Of a stretch of DNA of 41,347 nucleotides, positions 22,706 to 30,197 are shown piece after piece; the stretch's first letter is position 1; the number at the start of each line of letters is the position of its first letter. The stretch comes from a virus, in IMG/VR virus record IMGVR_UViG_3300020203_000035, positions 1 through 41,347 of that record; one strand, written 5' to 3'. The notes beneath the pieces were generated by a model that saw only the letters and a list, made by a program, of their open reading frames with translations, had not been told where the DNA came from and searched no databases. A program made the translations under genes and the position numbers.

Positions 22706-23027
22706 AGTGTTTTATATTAGATGCTATCGTTTCGTTTTCTTGTTTTTTCTTTTCAAGCGTTTGAATATGAGGAGTATTTTTTATGACGAGGTTCCAATTC
22801 CTCAGCATGTGTTCCCTATCAAAAAACATAGGCTGTATGTTTCCCTCAAGCGTCTTGTAGTGTTCGTGTGGGCTCCCGAGCATCTTCCTCGGTGCCGTCA
22901 TAATGTGGTGACCTTTATAACGGATGGAAAGAATATCTGGTCTCCTGGTCCACACATTATTTATCATAGCAAACACCGGTACAACCGTAAATCCATATTC
23001 CTTCACGAGTGGCATGAGACGGTTCAT
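22698..23027 (-). CDS. Hypothetical protein (109 aa) between GroES-like and glycosyltransferase
   Basis: Basic protein with MNRLMPLVKEYGFTVVPVF and RRPDILSIRYKGHHIMTAPRKM, then a helical, Lys/Glu-rich C-terminus. It overlaps the GroES-like gene by four bases and the big glycosyltransferase by eight, so it belongs to the same message. No family recognised; a role with either the chaperone or the sugar genes is possible. Confidence 0.55.
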   Translation of the reverse strand: MNRLMPLVKEYGFTVVPVFAMINNVWTRRPDILSIRYKGHHIMTAPRKMLGSPHEHYKTLEGNIQPMFFDREHMLRNWNLVIKNTPHIQTLEKKKQENETIASNIKHYG

Positions 23028-23278
23028 AGCTTGACTAAAATATCGCGCTGTTCGATGACCAGGAAGCGATTCTTCTTGGTTTGCAGCGATTCAATTTCAG
23101 ACCCTCCCCACGGATTCACCAAAACACGGTCACCTTTCTCTAGACCGTTTGTGTTCGAGTAAAAGACGACCCCTTCGTTAGAAAATCCTCTGTAGACTTC
23201 TTGCTTCTTTCCATCGACAACCTCTTTTGCGTAGTGACATTCCGCCTTAAAGACGATGCCAGGGATAACCATTTCCAT
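23024..23278 (-). CDS. GroES-like co-chaperonin
   Basis: 84 residues. The second half fits GroES closely in pattern: NEGVVFYSNTNGLEKGDRVLVNPWGGSEIE (35-63) and RFLVIEQRDILVKL (71-84), against GroES GDxVLF...GxE and YLIxxExDILA. The segment EVVDGKKQEVYRGF could be the mobile loop. Phage co-chaperonins such as T4 gp31 replace GroES to fold the large capsid protein in host GroEL; here the gene lies directly after the capsid gene. No GroEL is encoded. Confidence 0.65.
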   Translation of the reverse strand: MEMVIPGIVFKAECHYAKEVVDGKKQEVYRGFSNEGVVFYSNTNGLEKGDRVLVNPWGGSEIESLQTKKNRFLVIEQRDILVKL

Positions 23279-23280
23279 AA

Positions 23281-23330
23281 TTGTCTTCGCTCCTCAGGCC
23301 AGCCGGAGCGAACTGGTGGCCCGAGGACAA
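23281..23330 (-). other. Long imperfect hairpin between capsid and GroES-like genes
   Basis: TTGTC/GACAA ends enclose CCTC/GAGG and GGCC-type pairings across almost the entire intergenic space. No T-run follows in the leftward direction. It may be a partial terminator or RNA-processing site that makes capsid mRNA more abundant than the mRNA of the downstream sugar genes. Confidence 0.5.
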
Positions 23331-23350
23331 TTAATTGCTTAAATTAATGT

Positions 23351-24331
23351 CTATATGCTCTTCACGTTGATCAGCCAAAGTTTGTTGGCGACAACAACGG
23401 TCCAGGCATCAACCTTCCAAGACAGAGTGCTGTACATATCCAATGGGTTGGATGTGTCGCTCGCACCAGGAGTCTTCAGGACGATACGCGGGTTCGCGGA
23501 ACCGATGGCAACTTCTTTCACTGCGCCCTTACCACAAAAGAGGTTCGAGTAAGCGGTAAAAGTGCCAAGAGAACCGGCTGTTTCCGAATACATGTTGTTT
23601 GATTCCATGAGGTCGAATCCAGCAATACGCTTGATAGCCTGATCCTTGATTTGGCCAGTCTCTGTCGAGCTGACAGCGAGGTTAATCGAGGTAAAGGCTC
23701 CAGTAGCGGTGTCACCCAAAAGCTCATAATAAGCCTGTGAACTGACCACACCACGGTAGGCGCCTCCTTTGTTCAAAGAACCAACTGGGGCCTCAAACTT
23801 AGGAGCTTTGTTTTTCTTCAGCGTCAGTGCGACGAAACGGAGGTCGGCAACATCCAACATGTCTGTTGCGGCGAGAGCCGTCATCGCGTTCGCTGAGTTG
23901 ACGAGGGCCTGATTGGCAAACTGAGTGGTTGCACCGGCTACCATCACATAGAGACGGATGAGGTCCAACTTTTCAGCTGCGAACTGTCCAAACGTCGACA
24001 CTTTCTCTTTCAAACCAGCATCGATGCCAGTCAGTTGGAAGAAGGTCGAGTGCTGGGTGGTGTCACCATAGATGGCGACGGTTGCAGATACCGTTTCAGA
24101 GGTAAATGCGACTCCAGTAGGAGTGACTCCTTCAGTCAGTGCGGCTGTGTTCGGTGTGAACGCAGTTGTACGAGTGAAATACATCACTTTACCAGAGTTG
24201 GCGGGGAAATCTTCTTTATCAGTGAGGAAATCGTAGGTCGTTTCCAACATGCTTCTTTCGAGGAAAACCTTGTTGTAAAGAATCTGCATTTCCGGACTGA
24301 GGGTTGAGGTTGTATTTTGTGCCTGCGGCAT
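23351..24331 (-). CDS. Major capsid protein, N4-gp56 family
   Basis: 326 residues. Features of N4-gp56-type HK97-fold capsids: YNKVFLERSMLETTYDF (19-35), FTRTTAFTPNTAALTEGVTPTG (52-73), the VSATVAIYGDTTQHSTFF strand pair (81-98), then a central helix AAEKLDLIRLYVMV and a beta-rich P-domain. The scaffold gene lies just upstream, as expected. It forms the icosahedral head. Starts at AAAAAAATATGCC. Confidence 0.85.
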   Translation of the reverse strand: MPQAQNTTSTLSPEMQILYNKVFLERSMLETTYDFLTDKEDFPANSGKVMYFTRTTAFTPNTAALTEGVTPTGVAFTSETVSATVAIYGDTTQHSTFFQLTGIDAGLKEKVSTFGQFAAEKLDLIRLYVMVAGATTQFANQALVNSANAMTALAATDMLDVADLRFVALTLKKNKAPKFEAPVGSLNKGGAYRGVVSSQAYYELLGDTATGAFTSINLAVSSTETGQIKDQAIKRIAGFDLMESNNMYSETAGSLGTFTAYSNLFCGKGAVKEVAIGSANPRIVLKTPGASDTSNPLDMYSTLSWKVDAWTVVVANKLWLINVKSI

Positions 24332-24352
24332 ATTTTTTTAAGGCAACGACAA

Positions 24353-25072
24353 CTAACGTGTACGGAGAACTGCTTCAATTTCAGCTGCCGTCATGTTTTT
24401 CATGTCTTCTAACGTCACAGACGGTTTAATGTCCCCCCTTGAGACGCCAGTCGCCTGTGTTTTTTGCTTAACTTCGGTTTGACGATAAGCATCCTCTCGG
24501 CCTTGATTGATGGCTCTTCCGAAATATTTATCGGCTATTTGATCCCACGTTTTGTCGCGGCCGACGGTGAAACCAATTTCTTTTATCTCGTCTCGGAATT
24601 CAGAGTATTGTGGTTTGTCTTTTAGAAACTCCGTCAGTTTCGTCTCTTCTTCCTTTATCAACAGCTGTTGTTCCAACCGCTGCACCTTATCATAGACTGC
24701 AGCGACCGGATTGGCAGCGATTTGTCGTTGACGAGAATTTTCAGCCTGTTCGCGTGTTATTTGTTCCATGCGTTCGGTTGTGAGACCGTACTGCTGACTC
24801 AGTTGATCGGCTAACTTCGCTTTTTGGCCAAGTTGACCCTTATACCTGTCAGCTTCTTGAACAATTTGAAACATTTGTTCAGGCGTCTTTCCTTTGAACC
24901 TATCATCAGTGTCCCAGGGATGCGCTTCCACCTCAGCTTCCGCAGCTCCATCGTCAATGGTGGCCGCTTCTTCTGTGGCTTGGGTCTCGATGCCATCAGA
25001 TTGTCCCGAAGCAGCAGTGACGTCAGCTGCTTCTTGAGGGTCTGGTGCTTCCCCGTTTTCAAGATTGTCCAT
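24353..25072 (-). CDS. Capsid scaffold protein
   Basis: 239 residues, acidic and helical: residues 1-55 are Glu/Ala/Asp-rich, 60-160 form heptad-like helices (QMFQIVQEADRYKGQLGQ..., VYDKVQRLEQQLLIKEEET), and the C-terminus (TAAEIEAVLRTR) is basic, as in scaffolds that bind capsid protein. It lies between portal and capsid genes. It should be removed during head maturation; no protease gene is obvious beside it. Confidence 0.78.
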   Translation of the reverse strand: MDNLENGEAPDPQEAADVTAASGQSDGIETQATEEAATIDDGAAEAEVEAHPWDTDDRFKGKTPEQMFQIVQEADRYKGQLGQKAKLADQLSQQYGLTTERMEQITREQAENSRQRQIAANPVAAVYDKVQRLEQQLLIKEEETKLTEFLKDKPQYSEFRDEIKEIGFTVGRDKTWDQIADKYFGRAINQGREDAYRQTEVKQKTQATGVSRGDIKPSVTLEDMKNMTAAEIEAVLRTR

Positions 25073-25134
25073 ATTTTTTGCTTTGCTTACTTTCTTATAC
25101 TGCTTGAGCAGGCATCGACCTTCACTACTCTTTA

Positions 25135-25163
25135 GGGCTGGTAGTAGGGGGGACTACCAGTCC
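25135..25163 (-). other. Hairpin in the gap before the scaffold gene
   Basis: CTGGTAGT (138-145 of the 25.1-kb line, i.e. 25138-25145) pairs perfectly with ACTACCAG (25153-25160), loop AGGGGGG, extended by GG/CC. It lies in a 100-base gap between the small post-portal gene and the scaffold gene. With no T-run it is more likely an mRNA processing or stability element than a full terminator. Confidence 0.5.
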
Positions 25164-25173
25164 AAAAGAAGCG

Positions 25174-25464
25174 TTAAAGTTTGTTCAAATCATTGCGAAT
25201 AAACCGTGCTTTTGTCTCCACTTCGTCCATTATCTGAAAAATACGGGTAATCCCTTCGTGTAAACCGTGATTATAGCGCAATTCGTCCATGTTTTTGCAA
25301 TCGTAGGCTTTTTTCAGCTCCTTATCCTGGGCATGGAGAGGGGAAGCAAAGTATTTTTGAAATAATTGCCCCTCTACCATGCTTTTTACATCAAGAAGTT
25401 CTGAGAGTTCTCTCTCGAGGCCTTCTCTTCGTAGTTTACTAGATTCTAGGCTGTTGTGAGCCAT
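25174..25464 (-). CDS. Small helical protein between portal and scaffold
   Basis: 96 residues, mostly helical and charged (LRREGLERELSELLDVKSMVEG..., GITRIFQIMDEVETKARFIRNDL). It overlaps the 3' end of the portal gene by 26 bases. A head-assembly or portal-associated role is suggested only by position. Confidence 0.6.
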   Translation of the reverse strand: MAHNSLESSKLRREGLERELSELLDVKSMVEGQLFQKYFASPLHAQDKELKKAYDCKNMDELRYNHGLHEGITRIFQIMDEVETKARFIRNDLNKL

Positions 25465-27211
25465 AAGTTGCTTGACTTATACCGTCTGCTGAGGGTGTTT
25501 GATTCATTTCTGGGAGAGCGTTTCCGTCTACGGGTCCAGCTGCTCCTTGCTGTCCGGTCGGCTGGATGGGCTGTCCGGTATTGGGGTCAATAGTCTGCTC
25601 CGGCTGCTGTATGTCAGGGATAAGCTCTTTGACGTTAGAAATGCCTCTCATCCTGGCAATAGCCTGGGCAAAAGTACGCTGTTCTTGTGGCGCCATGCCT
25701 GGAGAGACCAAATTGTAGAGGTCAAGCATTTGTTTTGCCAAAATATCCTTGTTGGCAGCCTCGACCGTGTCTCCGGTGACCTTGGCATCAAATTGAAGAT
25801 TATCACGGACACTTAAGAGGAGCTCAAAAATGGCCTGTCTTTCCACTTCTGGGAAGATTTTCATAATCTCCTGGTCTACCGACTGAAGATTTGCCAGTTC
25901 CATCTTCAGGGTCATCCATCCTACCCGTGCCATAGCGGATTTCAGGCGCTTTCTTACGAGGTCAAAGCGATTAGAAACGTTTGACTGGGCTAATTGGTCC
26001 TGACCAAAGGTGCGGGAGCTTGGTGAACCCTGAATGAGGTCCGTTGCTCCAGAAGCGCGCTTATGTTCCTGGCTAATAAGGTCAAGCATCTGGAACCCAG
26101 ACTGCTTTAAGTCTGATTGCTCAATCCACTCTGCTTCGTCCTTTGTGGCACGAATGGTCCCGCCTGGACGGGCAAGCAAATCCTGTGGATTGACGCGCGA
26201 ACCTGGATCAATACGCCACATCTTGTTCACGACAATCTTCAGGTTCAGCATGATCAGGTTAAAGAGGTCGTAGTACATCTCTTGTAGCCCCAGGGTGTTC
26301 TGACCGATGCCCTTACCGTTACAACGGTTTGGGATAACCTCGTTCTCATAGACAAACTTCACATAAGGAATGACTCCGTATGGGTTTGGTTCGTCACGCA
26401 AGACAATGCCCTCACCGCTATCAGCCACCGTGATGACTGATTCGTTTGTCCAGCGCTCGTAGATGTCAATGACCTGGAATTCATCTTCCATGGATTTTAC
26501 GTCATCGAGATCTGTTTGGTCCATAACGTCAGACCCGTAGGCAGAGTGCTTCGATTTCTTCGTGGCCTTGATGGTCAGACTATTATCGTTATACGAAGGA
26601 TTCTTTTTAATCTCTGCGATAGTCATGCTAATGCGTTCAATAACGCTCACCTGATCTTCGGTGTCTGAAATGAGTGGGTTCTGGTAAATGTCCAAAATGT
26701 TTGGCACAGAATAGACAGGACGGTCGATAATGATTTTCCCTTGCTCAAAACGCCAGGCACACTTCAAAAGCGAGGTCCCGAGACCACAGCCCTGTGTCAC
26801 CCAACCCAAGGAGATCTCATAAAACCGAGGATTCTTTTCGATACGGTACGAGAGGATCTTATCCAAAATAAAGGATATTTCTTTGTCCTCGTCTCCGACG
26901 AGCATCACTTCCATTTCTGGTTCCCCAGAATAGATAAAAGGAACGACAAAAGAAACCTCTGTGCGCATCTTTGGAATAAACTCAGGGGATTCCCACGGAT
27001 AGACATTCTCTGAAAGCTCGCCGTTCATGGCTTTCCAAATCTCGAGAATATCTTTTCTCCAGGCCGTGGTAGAAGATTCATAGACCTTCTTCTCTCGCAT
27101 GACTAAAGCGGCACTTTTCTTTTCTTTTTCTTTCACCGTTTCTTTCTCTTCTCTGGCTTCAACTCTTTCTGGCTCTTGCTCTGGTACGATAGGCAGTCCC
27201 GTAGGTTGCAT
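25439..27211 (-). CDS. Portal protein
   Basis: 590 residues. After a charged N-terminal tail (about 1-40) come TTAWRKDILEIWKAMNG, TEVSFVVPFIYSGEPEMEV, the GCGLGTSLLKCAWRFEQGKI strands, NILDIYQNPLISDTED and the long helical clip/stem region (QEMYYDLFNLIMLNLKIVVNK, then LIQGSPSSRTFGQ), with a Gln/Pro-rich C-terminus. It forms the dodecameric ring through which DNA is packaged. Placed directly after terminase, with its start inside the terminase 3' end (53-base overlap). Confidence 0.82.
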   Translation of the reverse strand: MQPTGLPIVPEQEPERVEAREEKETVKEKEKKSAALVMREKKVYESSTTAWRKDILEIWKAMNGELSENVYPWESPEFIPKMRTEVSFVVPFIYSGEPEMEVMLVGDEDKEISFILDKILSYRIEKNPRFYEISLGWVTQGCGLGTSLLKCAWRFEQGKIIIDRPVYSVPNILDIYQNPLISDTEDQVSVIERISMTIAEIKKNPSYNDNSLTIKATKKSKHSAYGSDVMDQTDLDDVKSMEDEFQVIDIYERWTNESVITVADSGEGIVLRDEPNPYGVIPYVKFVYENEVIPNRCNGKGIGQNTLGLQEMYYDLFNLIMLNLKIVVNKMWRIDPGSRVNPQDLLARPGGTIRATKDEAEWIEQSDLKQSGFQMLDLISQEHKRASGATDLIQGSPSSRTFGQDQLAQSNVSNRFDLVRKRLKSAMARVGWMTLKMELANLQSVDQEIMKIFPEVERQAIFELLLSVRDNLQFDAKVTGDTVEAANKDILAKQMLDLYNLVSPGMAPQEQRTFAQAIARMRGISNVKELIPDIQQPEQTIDPNTGQPIQPTGQQGAAGPVDGNALPEMNQTPSADGISQATYGSQQPRI

Positions 27212-28601
27212 AGTATGGGTCTAAATTAGAGGGATTATACGGCACGGCAGCCATGGTAGTTATATATGCGAGAGCATCTATCAGGTCATCGTGCTGTCCC
27301 CGAGGAAACGTTGTTAATTCATCAATGAGATCGTCCTGTCCTTTTTTGAAAAACATAGCCGATGCTTCGTAACGAGGAAGAAGCGCTTCTATTCTTAGGG
27401 CTTTTGATTTCCCTAAGTCTTTTAATTCTTCGACCGTGAAGAACTCATTCCTCCGTCGCATCTCTTCGTCGAGTGTCGGCTTCAAAGTATACAAATAGCT
27501 GCGCTGCTCTATGCCGACCTTCAGGGGTTGGTAGAATTTTTTGAGATCAAACAACTTTTCGATGAGAGATTTCTCATCTCCTTTGAATCGCTCTGCGTTT
27601 AGAATATACCATCTGTTGTCAGAGTCAACTCCGGCAATAACAATACCAGTAAAGTCCGCCGTCTTTTCCATACTGTAGGCACGGTCCACAGCCATGTAGA
27701 CGTTTAACTGTTTGCCTTCTTGCTCTTTTGGATCAAAGAACTTTATCTTTTCGAATTTGAATTTTCGGAACTCATCAGAGACTGGGTCGTTCATGTATTC
27801 CTGGTAGTACAAGAATCCCTGACCCTCCCGCATGTAGTTCGCCTTTATTTCTTCTAACTGTTTCAGATTCAAATGTTCTGGCCACAAGGCCTGACCGTCC
27901 ATAACCGCTCTCCAGATTCTCTTCGTCCATGTCGGATAACGCTTTTCGTCAATCAAATTATTGAGCAAGGAATCATAGTGGAGAATGGTACCAATAACGA
28001 CCACTTTCCCTTCTGGAGCGAGGGAAGGAATGAGCGCCCCGCTAAACCACCTGGAAAGCTTTTCCCTGCGGTCCTTCGACTCTACCATCTCATCGTTCTC
28101 CAAATCATCACAGATCACCATGTCTGGACGGAAGTTACGGTATTTCAGCCCTCTGACCTTCATATTGGCCCCTAAGGCCTTTACCATGACATCCCCAACC
28201 ACAATCTCCTCCTCAGACCATTTATCCGTTACCAGGTTCCCATAGAAGGCAATCAGTCTGTCATTCCCCTCAAACTCAGCTTTTAAGGTTTCAAGGAACA
28301 ACGTGGACTGGGAATAGGTATCAGAAATAAGGAGAGCGAACTTCGTTTGTTTATTGACTATCAACCAGGAAAGGTAGATAAGATCGAAAATGGTGCTCTT
28401 GGCATGCCCTCTTGGAGCAGCAATGGCAATTCTTGTTCCCCCTGTCTTTAGAATGGAATAGAGGTCTTTATGAAACTTCGGGGTAGCTAAGGTCAGATGA
28501 TGGCCATAGAAGAACTGAGCAAAGAGTTCTATGTCTTTTTGAAATATTTTTTTAAGTACAGCCACTTTCTCTTTTGAAGTGGATTCTTCTTTAACAACCA
28601 T
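27159..28601 (-). CDS. terL: Terminase large subunit
   Basis: 480 residues. ATPase: Walker A APRGHAKST (62-70), Walker B MVICDDLEND (161-170), coupling motif VIGTILHYD (202-210). Nuclease: AVDRAY with Asp306, Glu365 in VGIEQRS, and HDDLIDALAY (Asp438, Asp439, Asp442). It pumps and cuts DNA during packaging. Start at TTTGTAATATGG, preceded by a possible 17-codon open frame that ends at this start. The 3' end overlaps the portal gene. Confidence 0.93.
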   Translation of the reverse strand: MVVKEESTSKEKVAVLKKIFQKDIELFAQFFYGHHLTLATPKFHKDLYSILKTGGTRIAIAAPRGHAKSTIFDLIYLSWLIVNKQTKFALLISDTYSQSTLFLETLKAEFEGNDRLIAFYGNLVTDKWSEEEIVVGDVMVKALGANMKVRGLKYRNFRPDMVICDDLENDEMVESKDRREKLSRWFSGALIPSLAPEGKVVVIGTILHYDSLLNNLIDEKRYPTWTKRIWRAVMDGQALWPEHLNLKQLEEIKANYMREGQGFLYYQEYMNDPVSDEFRKFKFEKIKFFDPKEQEGKQLNVYMAVDRAYSMEKTADFTGIVIAGVDSDNRWYILNAERFKGDEKSLIEKLFDLKKFYQPLKVGIEQRSYLYTLKPTLDEEMRRRNEFFTVEELKDLGKSKALRIEALLPRYEASAMFFKKGQDDLIDELTTFPRGQHDDLIDALAYITTMAAVPYNPSNLDPYYATYGTAYRTRARARKS

Positions 28602-28866
28602 ATTACAAAGTTTCCAATACTTTTAAGACATTGTGCAGACATGGGTTACTATCCATACTACTACACGACAGAATCACCCTTGTGTCCACCGCATGTTGAG
28701 AGAACACATCACCTCTCGAAACAATGTACCTCTTCAAAAAAAAGACTGTGTCTCTAAGGAGAAATAATTACGGTTGGTCCTAAGGTATGTATAGTTAGTA
28801 TGTATAGTTATTTCAAGGATGCTTCTCTATTCCTTATCCTATAACATAATACTCTTCCTCGTGGTT
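28602..28866 (-). promoter_or_regulatory. Gap between small and large terminase genes with tandem 13-bp repeat
   Basis: 265 bases without a sizeable gene. Two adjacent perfect copies of GTATGTATAGTTA lie at 28785-28797 and 28798-28810, AT-rich and promoter-like. A hairpin GAGAG/CTCTC and a TCTC/GAGA pair followed 7 bases later by eight T residues are seen further left. A 17-codon frame (MDSNPCLHNVLKVLETL) ends one base before the large-subunit start and may be a leader peptide. The gap could also hold the packaging start (cos or pac) site; this is a guess from position. Confidence 0.4.
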
Positions 28867-29274
28867 TTAACGTCCTAACTTGAAGGATCTTACTATCCGC
28901 TTAAACTCCTCGTCTGTTATATCAATATTGAGGTTTATACCCTTAGAAAGGACTTCCGTTCTCTCTGTGAAGCCTTCGTCCTTTCCGAGAGTCTTCAGGG
29001 TGAATTTTACCATATCGCTTGCTACGCGCTTATCAGCCTTCTCGTCGATGAACTGCTCAAGACGATTCTTTGCTTTGGCAACTACACGGTCCTTATACGC
29101 TAGCTGTTCTGATAGCCACTTTGGCATCTGAGCAGTTATGTTTTGAGCGTACTCTTCCCTGTAACCACAAGCGAGGGCAGAACGATAAGCATTAAGATAG
29201 GTCTCACTCTCTGGACCGTAATAGTTCACAAGGAACATCTGCTGTCGTCGATCTAAATGTTTTTTACCAGCCAT
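28867..29274 (-). CDS. Terminase small subunit
   Basis: 135 residues from MAGKKHLDRRQQMFLVNYYG. The pattern LDRRQQMFLVNYYGPESETYLNAYRSALACGYREEYAQNI matches the N-terminal DNA-binding helices of small terminases (KQxxFxxxYL...AYxxAGY). A central helical part and short C-terminus follow. It recognises the packaging site and loads the large subunit. This ATG is chosen because a perfect promoter ends 6 bases before it; the longer in-frame opening crosses that promoter and a GC-rich hairpin. Confidence 0.75.
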   Translation of the reverse strand: MAGKKHLDRRQQMFLVNYYGPESETYLNAYRSALACGYREEYAQNITAQMPKWLSEQLAYKDRVVAKAKNRLEQFIDEKADKRVASDMVKFTLKTLGKDEGFTERTEVLSKGINLNIDITDEEFKRIVRSFKLGR

Positions 29275-29280
29275 GCCCTT

Positions 29281-29309
29281 ATTATACAGTTTCTGGTGAC
29301 TCTTGTAAA
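29281..29309 (-). promoter_or_regulatory. Late promoter with predicted leaderless start
   Basis: On the minus strand TTTACA (29304-29309), 17 bases, TATAAT (29281-29286), six bases, ATG. With usual spacing the transcript begins at or next to the A of the small-terminase start codon, so the message would be leaderless. This is the best promoter in the window and heads the morphogenesis block. Confidence 0.72.
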
Positions 29310-29373
29310 GGTTGCACTCGTATCGGAATACTCGTCTTTGTCTTGCAGGGACGTTGGTGCCATTGGTCTGTGC

Positions 29374-29402
29374 CGAGGGGGGGACTCTGATGAGCCCCCT
29401 CG
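29374..29402. other. GC-rich hairpin between the divergent promoters
   Basis: CGAGGGGG (29374-29381) pairs perfectly with CCCCCTCG (29395-29402), loop 13 bases. It sits between the leftward late promoter and the rightward promoter at 29408-29435. It may insulate the two or be a protein-binding site. Confidence 0.5.
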
Positions 29403-29407
29403 TCACG

Positions 29408-29435
29408 TTGACTTGAGGCTTTTTAACATTATTAG
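29408..29435 (+). promoter_or_regulatory. Putative promoter of the rightward operon
   Basis: TTGACT (29408-29413), 16 bases, TATTAG (29430-29435). The transcript would start near 29442 and have a leader of about 37 bases with a small ACTC/GAGT hairpin before the first ATG at 29479. Divergent from the late promoter. Confidence 0.5.
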
Positions 29436-29478
29436 TTGCTTCTTCACTCGAAAGAGAGTTGTGAGCGACTTCAACACT

Positions 29479-29742
29479 ATGGCAGCAGTAAACGACGCAG
29501 TAGCAGTAGCAGAAACAGTAGCAGTAGCAACAGAGCAGAAGTTCTTAAACATCAGCTTAGCGATGTTTGATAATCGCAATATGCGTACAGGCCGCAGGGA
29601 TCCAAACTTCCTTGTTAAATTCAAGATAGAGGGTGAAACAGACCCTACCAAGAAATGGATTACAGTGGGCAGTGCTTGGAAGCATGAGAAAGCAACCACG
29701 CTTAATCTTGACATCCCTAAATTGCGCCTACTCATAAACTAA
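29479..29742 (+). CDS. Small hypothetical protein, Ala/Val-repeat N-terminus
   Basis: 87 residues from MAAVNDAVAVAETVAVATEQ. The N-terminal Ala/Val run comes from a GCAGTA microrepeat at the DNA level. The rest (FLNISLAMFDNRNMRTGRRDPNFLVKFKI..., KWITVGSAWKHEKATTLNLDI) is beta-rich and looks like a compact domain. First gene of the rightward operon. The in-frame opening upstream is not used because it crosses the promoter. Function unknown. Confidence 0.65.
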   Translation: MAAVNDAVAVAETVAVATEQKFLNISLAMFDNRNMRTGRRDPNFLVKFKIEGETDPTKKWITVGSAWKHEKATTLNLDIPKLRLLIN

Positions 29743-29748
29743 TTAGTT

Positions 29749-29790
29749 GGGGGTCGTTAACCTGTTCTTAGCCAGAGCTAAGCGGCCCCC
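29749..29790 (+). terminator. Branched hairpin after the first rightward gene
   Basis: GGGGGTCG (29749-29756) pairs with CGGCCCCC (29783-29790, one G-U), and inside it CTTAGC (29767-29772) pairs with GCTAAG (29777-29782). Only a short CCCTT follows, so termination is probably partial; it may reduce expression of downstream genes relative to the first gene. Confidence 0.5.
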
Positions 29791-29808
29791 TCCCTTATCA
29801 ATATAAAT

Positions 29809-29874
29809 ATGTACTTTGCAATAGTAGTTATAGTAGCGTTCTATTACGTCTTCGTTTATCTTCCAATAGTATGA
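29809..29874 (+). CDS. Hydrophobic 21-residue peptide
   Basis: MYFAIVVIVAFYYVFVYLPIV: a single membrane-spanning peptide. Its stop overlaps the next ATG (ATGA), the coupling used across this genome, which supports translation. Function unknown. Confidence 0.4.
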   Translation: MYFAIVVIVAFYYVFVYLPIV

Positions 29875-30011
29875 GAGAAACTATCTTCACTTGGAAAGGC
29901 ACAGCGAAAGAGTGGCAGGAAAGAACTGGAACCCCTGGGCGAAAGAGTGGCAAAAAAGAACTGGAGCCCCTAGGAGGGGAAGAGTTCACGGGCCAGGAGA
30001 CAGTCAAATAA
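29871..30011 (+). CDS. Small basic protein (46 aa)
   Basis: MRETIFTWKGTAKEWQERTG... The DNA shows two imperfect copies of a GCGAAAGAGTGGCA-type stretch, giving TAKEWQERTGTPGRKSGKKELEP. Hydrophilic, probably small and partly disordered. Coupled to the preceding peptide by a four-base overlap. Function unknown. Confidence 0.4.
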   Translation: MRETIFTWKGTAKEWQERTGTPGRKSGKKELEPLGGEEFTGQETVK

Positions 30012-30030
30012 TCGAACCAAATCATCAAAT

Positions 30031-30192
30031 ATGAAAAATGAAACAAGACTCGGTCGCATGTCACAATCAGAGCTCCTCGCACTGATTTTTCTTATTGAAC
30101 GAGCCAAGCCTGAGCTAAATAAGCGGATCAGCATTACCTTAGAGAAAAGGAAAAACGACTACTACGTTATCCGTAAGCCATTAACAGAATAA
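30031..30192 (+). CDS. Small hypothetical protein (53 aa)
   Basis: MKNETRLGRMSQSELLALIF... with a helical middle (SELLALIFLIERAKPELNKR) and a beta-like, basic end (ISITLEKRKNDYYVIRK). Start in context ATCAAATATG. It lies 5 bases before the next gene. Function unknown. Confidence 0.5.
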   Translation: MKNETRLGRMSQSELLALIFLIERAKPELNKRISITLEKRKNDYYVIRKPLTE

Positions 30193-30197
30193 ATCGT

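Noticed and set aside
29386-29450. CTGATGAG followed later by CGAAA, reminiscent of a hammerhead ribozyme core
   Set aside because: The bases between them do not form the required stem II joining G after CTGATGA to C before GAAA, and no matching stem I or III was found.
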